A stretch of 64,000 bases of DNA from Streptomyces leeuwenhoekii. GTDB lineage: Bacteria > Actinomycetota > Actinomycetes > Streptomycetales > Streptomycetaceae. Under the pieces are notes generated by a model. That model worked only from the letters and a program-made list of their open reading frames with translations, did no database searches and had not been told where the DNA came from. The translations under genes were made by a program, and so were the position numbers. Where the stretch lies: the NCBI RefSeq assembly GCF_001013905.1, contig NZ_LN831790.1:5966001-6030000 (forward strand), given 5' to 3'. Positions 59,574 through 64,000 of the stretch are shown piece after piece (position 1 is the first letter of the stretch; every line of letters starts with the position of its first letter).

Positions 59574-60806
59574 TCAGCCGGTGTAGGTACCGGACTCGAC
59601 GGCGCTGAACTCGCCGTTCTTGACGGCGTAGACGGTGAGCTGCTTGTTGGTGGCGTCACCGAACTCGTCGAAGGACACCTTGCCGGTCACTCCGTCGAAG
59701 GAGACGTTCTGCATGGCCGCGGTGACCTTGGCGCGGGCGTCGGAGGGAAGCTTTCCGCCGTTGTCGTCCACGACCTTCTTGACGGCCTCGATGATGGCCC
59801 AGGCGGAGTCGTAGGAGTAGCCGCCGTACGCGGCGTAGTCCTCCTTGTAGCCCTGCTCCTTGTAGTCGGTGACGAACTGCTTGGCGGAGGCGATGTCCTC
59901 GACGGGCGCGCCGACGAGGGTGGCGAGGTCGCCCTCGCTGGCGGGGCCGGCGAGCTTGATGAAGGCGGGGTCCTTGATGCCGTCACCGCCGACCAGCGGA
60001 ATCTTGGCTCCGGCTTCCTTGATCTGCTTGCTGAGGGGCCCTGCCTGCGGATATTCACCGCCGTAATAGACGACGTCGGCGCCGGAATTCTTGACCTTGG
60101 TGGCGACGGCGGAGAAGTCCTTGCTGTCGGGGTTGATGTGCTCGGTGCCGACGACCTTGCCGCCGAGCTTCTTGAACTCGTCGGTGAAGGTGGCGGCGAG
60201 TCCGGCGCCGTAGGTCTTCTTGTCGTCGATGACGAAGACCTTCTTCTTCTTGTAGTCGTTGTAGACGTACTGGGCGGCGAACGGGCCCTGGACGGCGTCG
60301 GTGGTGGCGGTGCGGAAGTAGGACGTGTACTGGCGGACCTTCTTGGTGCGCCAGTCGGGGCCCTGGGTCAGGGAAGGCCCGGTGTTGGCCGGGGAGACCT
60401 GGACCAGCTTGGCGTCGTCGAAGACCTTCTGCATGGATTCGCCGACGGAGGAGTTCAGCGGGCCGACGACCCCGAGGACCTCCTTGTCGGCGACGAATTT
60501 GGTCGCGTTCTGCTGGCCGGCCGACGGCTGTCCCTGGTCGTCCAGGGCCTGTATCTCGAAGGTGACGCCGTCGACGTACTTCTTCTCGTTGGCGATCTTG
60601 GTGGCGAGGTCCGCCGAGTTCTTGATGCCGAGGCCCATCGCGGACAGGTCACCGGTCATCGGGGCGTCGACGCCGATGACGACCTTGGTGCCGCCGTTGT
60701 CGGAGTCCGAGCCGCCACCGTTGTCGTCGCGCGAGCCGCAGGCGGTGAGGGTGAGTGCTCCCGCCGCCAGCGCGGCGGTGATGGCGATGAGCGAACGTTG
60801 ACGCAC
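59574..60806 (-). CDS. livK: Branched-chain amino acid-binding lipoprotein LivK
   Basis: A 410-aa extracellular solute-binding lipoprotein. The lipoprotein signal ends in LTAC with Cys23. A Gly/Asp/Ser linker follows, then the type I periplasmic-binding fold (VVIGVDAPMTGDLSAMG, VVGPLNSSVG, VSPANTGPSLT, VFVIDDKKTYGAGLA, YYGGEYPQAGPLSKQ). It would be processed by Lgt, encoded at 22676, and deliver ligand to LivHMGF. AAAGGA precedes GTG 60806. TAGAGT on the minus strand at 60905-60910 is a possible -10. Confidence 0.95.
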   Translation of the reverse strand: MRQRSLIAITAALAAGALTLTACGSRDDNGGGSDSDNGGTKVVIGVDAPMTGDLSAMGLGIKNSADLATKIANEKKYVDGVTFEIQALDDQGQPSAGQQNATKFVADKEVLGVVGPLNSSVGESMQKVFDDAKLVQVSPANTGPSLTQGPDWRTKKVRQYTSYFRTATTDAVQGPFAAQYVYNDYKKKKVFVIDDKKTYGAGLAATFTDEFKKLGGKVVGTEHINPDSKDFSAVATKVKNSGADVVYYGGEYPQAGPLSKQIKEAGAKIPLVGGDGIKDPAFIKLAGPASEGDLATLVGAPVEDIASAKQFVTDYKEQGYKEDYAAYGGYSYDSAWAIIEAVKKVVDDNGGKLPSDARAKVTAAMQNVSFDGVTGKVSFDEFGDATNKQLTVYAVKNGEFSAVESGTYTG

Positions 60807-61350
60807 GATCAGTCCTTTCCCCTGGCACAGCCGTGTCCCGGTGGAAACGGCCGAGTCGAGCGCTGGGCGGAAGTGACAATCCGACGGCGCGGTGACTGGC
60901 CGTGACTCTAAGCGGGTGTGGGGAACGTGGAGGAGAGTCTGGAAGAGGCTGTGACGCTCTTGTTATGACACGACGTTATGCAGAGCGGTACTGCCGGGGA
61001 AGAAGGGCGGAATTCAGGCCGATTCGCCCTGTCCGCATGGTGAGAACCCGCAGGACTCGCGGGGGGTGGTTCAGGCGTCTGGGGCGTTTTGGTAATGACC
61101 GGGATTCGTTGCCGCGGGCGACCTGTAGAGCGTTGGAGAGGCGCCGTGCATAGCGTGGGCGGCGGGTGAAACAGTGCACTTGTATTGCGTGCACATTACG
61201 CAGGGTTACAGGGAGGAAAGGGAGTCCCGCATTCCGCAAGCATTTTTCCGTACGGCGTCACCCGGGGCCTGGAGATGATCTTGTGGTGGGGATCGTCCAC
61301 GCCCCGGAAAGGCGCTGCCGGTGCCGAGGCCGTACCGGGTGGGGCGCCGC
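60807..61350. other. Long non-coding region upstream of livK
   Basis: 544 bases between livK and the lipoprotein gene, both on the minus strand. Short open frames here have atypical composition and no ribosome sites, so I support no gene. The region is clearly less GC-rich between 60950 and 61200. It carries the inverted repeat at 61174 and the probable livK promoter. A regulatory RNA leader or sRNA is possible but not shown. Confidence 0.5.
61174..61194. promoter_or_regulatory. GTGCAC-N9-GTGCAC inverted repeat
   Basis: Two copies of the self-complementary hexamer GTGCAC at 61174-61179 and 61189-61194. The left copy is also part of GTG-N6-TGCAC, a near match to the Streptomyces Crp site GTG-N6-GNCAC. 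It lies about 370 bases before livK. Confidence 0.35.
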
Positions 61351-61797
61351 TCATCGCCGCGGGCTGCCGCCCGGGCCGTCGTCGCCGTACCGCGCGGCGC
61401 ACCGCTCGCGCGCCTCACGGTCGATCAACTCGTGGGCGGACCGGACTCCTTGACTTCTTTCGGTGTCCCGGGCGGTGGCCACGATCGCCAGCAGGATCTC
61501 GTACTGCCCGCCCGACAGCCCCATCGACTGGTAGTCGCCGTAGGTGTCGCCCTCGAGCGTCTCGCGTGCCCAGTGGGAGACGAGGCGGGCGCACAGCTCC
61601 CGGTCGGAGAGGGCCGGCGCCGGGGCGCCGGTCCGGCGCGGGCTCGCGGTGGCCGGGCCGCCCGGGGCGCCGGGGGCCGCGCAGGCGGCGGTCAGCGCGG
61701 TGGCCAGCAGGGCCAGGGCCCAGCGGGAGGCGCGCCCGCCCCGGTGGCCGGTCCTTCGCGCCACCGCCCCGGGCCAGGGGGCCTGTCCCCGTTCCAT
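61351..61797 (-). CDS. Small putative lipoprotein
   Basis: A 148-aa protein. A long basic head (residues 1-25) and a hydrophobic segment lead to LTAAC, a lipobox with Cys39. The mature part is about 105 residues and mostly helical, with two cysteines (ELCARLVSHW and ERCAARYG) that could form a disulfide. I recognise no family. ATG 61797 gives an unusually long n-region, so a downstream start is possible. It precedes the livK region on the same strand. Confidence 0.7.
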   Translation of the reverse strand: MERGQAPWPGAVARRTGHRGGRASRWALALLATALTAACAAPGAPGGPATASPRRTGAPAPALSDRELCARLVSHWARETLEGDTYGDYQSMGLSGGQYEILLAIVATARDTERSQGVRSAHELIDREARERCAARYGDDGPGGSPRR

Positions 61798-61855
61798 GTC
61801 CCGACGCTAGAGCGCCGGGCGGGCGGGGGCAATGCCCCGCCGGCGGGCGCGCCGG

Positions 61856-62344
61856 TCAGCTCGCGGCGGTGACGTGGGCGGCGTCGCCCGGGTTCACGTC
61901 CCTCAGCAGGCAGGTCAGGCGGGCGCTGCACACCCGGCGCCCTTCCTCGTCGCTGATGACGATCTCGTACGTCGCCGTGGTGCGGCCCCGGTGCACGGGC
62001 GTGGCCACACCGGTGACCAGGCCCGAGCGGACTCCGCGGTGATGGGTGCAGTTGAGGTCGACCCCGACGGCGATCTTGGAGCTGCCGCCGTGCAGCATCG
62101 AGCCGACCGAGCCGAGCGTCTCGGCCAGCACCGCGGAGGCCCCGCCGTGCAGCAGCCCGTAGGGCTGGGTGTTGCCCTCCACCGGCATGGTGCCGACGAC
62201 CCGCTCGGCGGACGCCTCGACGATCTGGACGCCCATCCGGGTCCCCAGGTGGCCGGCGGAGAACAGGGCGGGCAGGTCGACACCGAGCGCGGCGTACTCG
62301 TCGATGACCTCCTGCGGGAACTTCACGTGCTGCTGCTCGCCCAT
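61856..62344 (-). CDS. PaaI-type hotdog-fold acyl-CoA thioesterase
   Basis: A 162-aa hotdog thioesterase. The motif GNTQPYGLLHGGASAVLAETLGSVG holds the conserved HGG and the catalytic Glu, and LNCTHHRGVRSGLVTGVA is the second strand block. Such enzymes release CoA from phenylacetyl-type or other aryl-acyl-CoA esters, or recycle CoA. ATG 62344 is the natural domain start. It follows the oxidoreductase gene by 54 bases on the same strand. Confidence 0.88.
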   Translation of the reverse strand: MGEQQHVKFPQEVIDEYAALGVDLPALFSAGHLGTRMGVQIVEASAERVVGTMPVEGNTQPYGLLHGGASAVLAETLGSVGSMLHGGSSKIAVGVDLNCTHHRGVRSGLVTGVATPVHRGRTTATYEIVISDEEGRRVCSARLTCLLRDVNPGDAAHVTAAS

Positions 62345-62398
62345 GGGCCCGGCTCCGTTCGTCGTGGTCGTACGGCTCTGCGTCGGCTGAGCAAACGC

Positions 62399-64000
<1,602 letters not shown>

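Noticed and set aside
60902..61239. Small genes of 83 and 87 codons upstream of livK
   Set aside because: They overlap on opposite strands, lack ribosome sites, and have Arg-rich translations and codon use unlike real genes here.

Overview
The window is chromosomal DNA from a Streptomyces-type actinomycete. The base composition is very GC-rich, third codon positions are almost all G or C, GTG starts and GTGA/ATGA stop-start overlaps are common, and many starts look leaderless. The gene order matches, from memory, the conserved core of Streptomyces chromosomes around the his/trp loci. Both ends cut through genes.

Layout. 1-2.8 kb: the end of a probable NYN-domain protein and an ABC exporter pair. 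2.8-7.7 kb: DUF2567, YbaK, LON-domain and two uncharacterised genes. 7.9-13.7 kb: a his operon (hisD-C-B, a 54-aa membrane protein, hisH, priA, a RidA-family gene, hisF), with a perfect palindrome in front of hisD. 13.8-23.7 kb: hisI, trpE and trpC-M-B-A with small membrane proteins, then a DsbA-like protein and lgt. No trpF is seen; the dual-function isomerase PriA is expected to cover it. No trpD is seen here either.

23.7-32.3 kb (minus strand): a compact seven-gene unit holding four consecutive ADP-ribosylglycohydrolase paralogues, a PfkB/ribokinase-type kinase, a CaiB-type CoA transferase and a CitE-type lyase. Nearly every junction overlaps. This is the best candidate in the window for an undescribed pathway. 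32.6-39.8 kb: a VIT-type metal transporter and gltBD, with a GlnR-like box in front of gltB. 39.9-45.2 kb: GH46 chitosanase, an HExxH/zinc-ribbon protein, chorismate mutase and aminopeptidase N.

45.3-50.4 kb: an RsbQ/RsbP-like pair (alpha/beta hydrolase plus PAS-PP2C phosphatase), divergent from a decarboxylase/N-monooxygenase pair of siderophore type. 50.5-55 kb: Tat-exported 5'-nucleotidase, pyruvate kinase, a tRNA with anticodon CAA but a class-I shape, and an ANTAR response regulator. 55-60.8 kb: a complete branched-chain amino-acid ABC transporter (livK-H-M-G-F). 61.3-64 kb: a lipoprotein, a PaaI-type thioesterase and a truncated FdhF-type molybdopterin oxidoreductase.

Two genes are broken by apparent one-base indels in homopolymer runs: an ADP-ribosylglycohydrolase near 30680 and the lysine/ornithine N-monooxygenase near 48985. 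Both have a coupled start codon in one frame and the conserved domain in another, so base-calling error or genuine frameshift must be settled first. No insertion sequence, integrase, att site or CRISPR array is visible.
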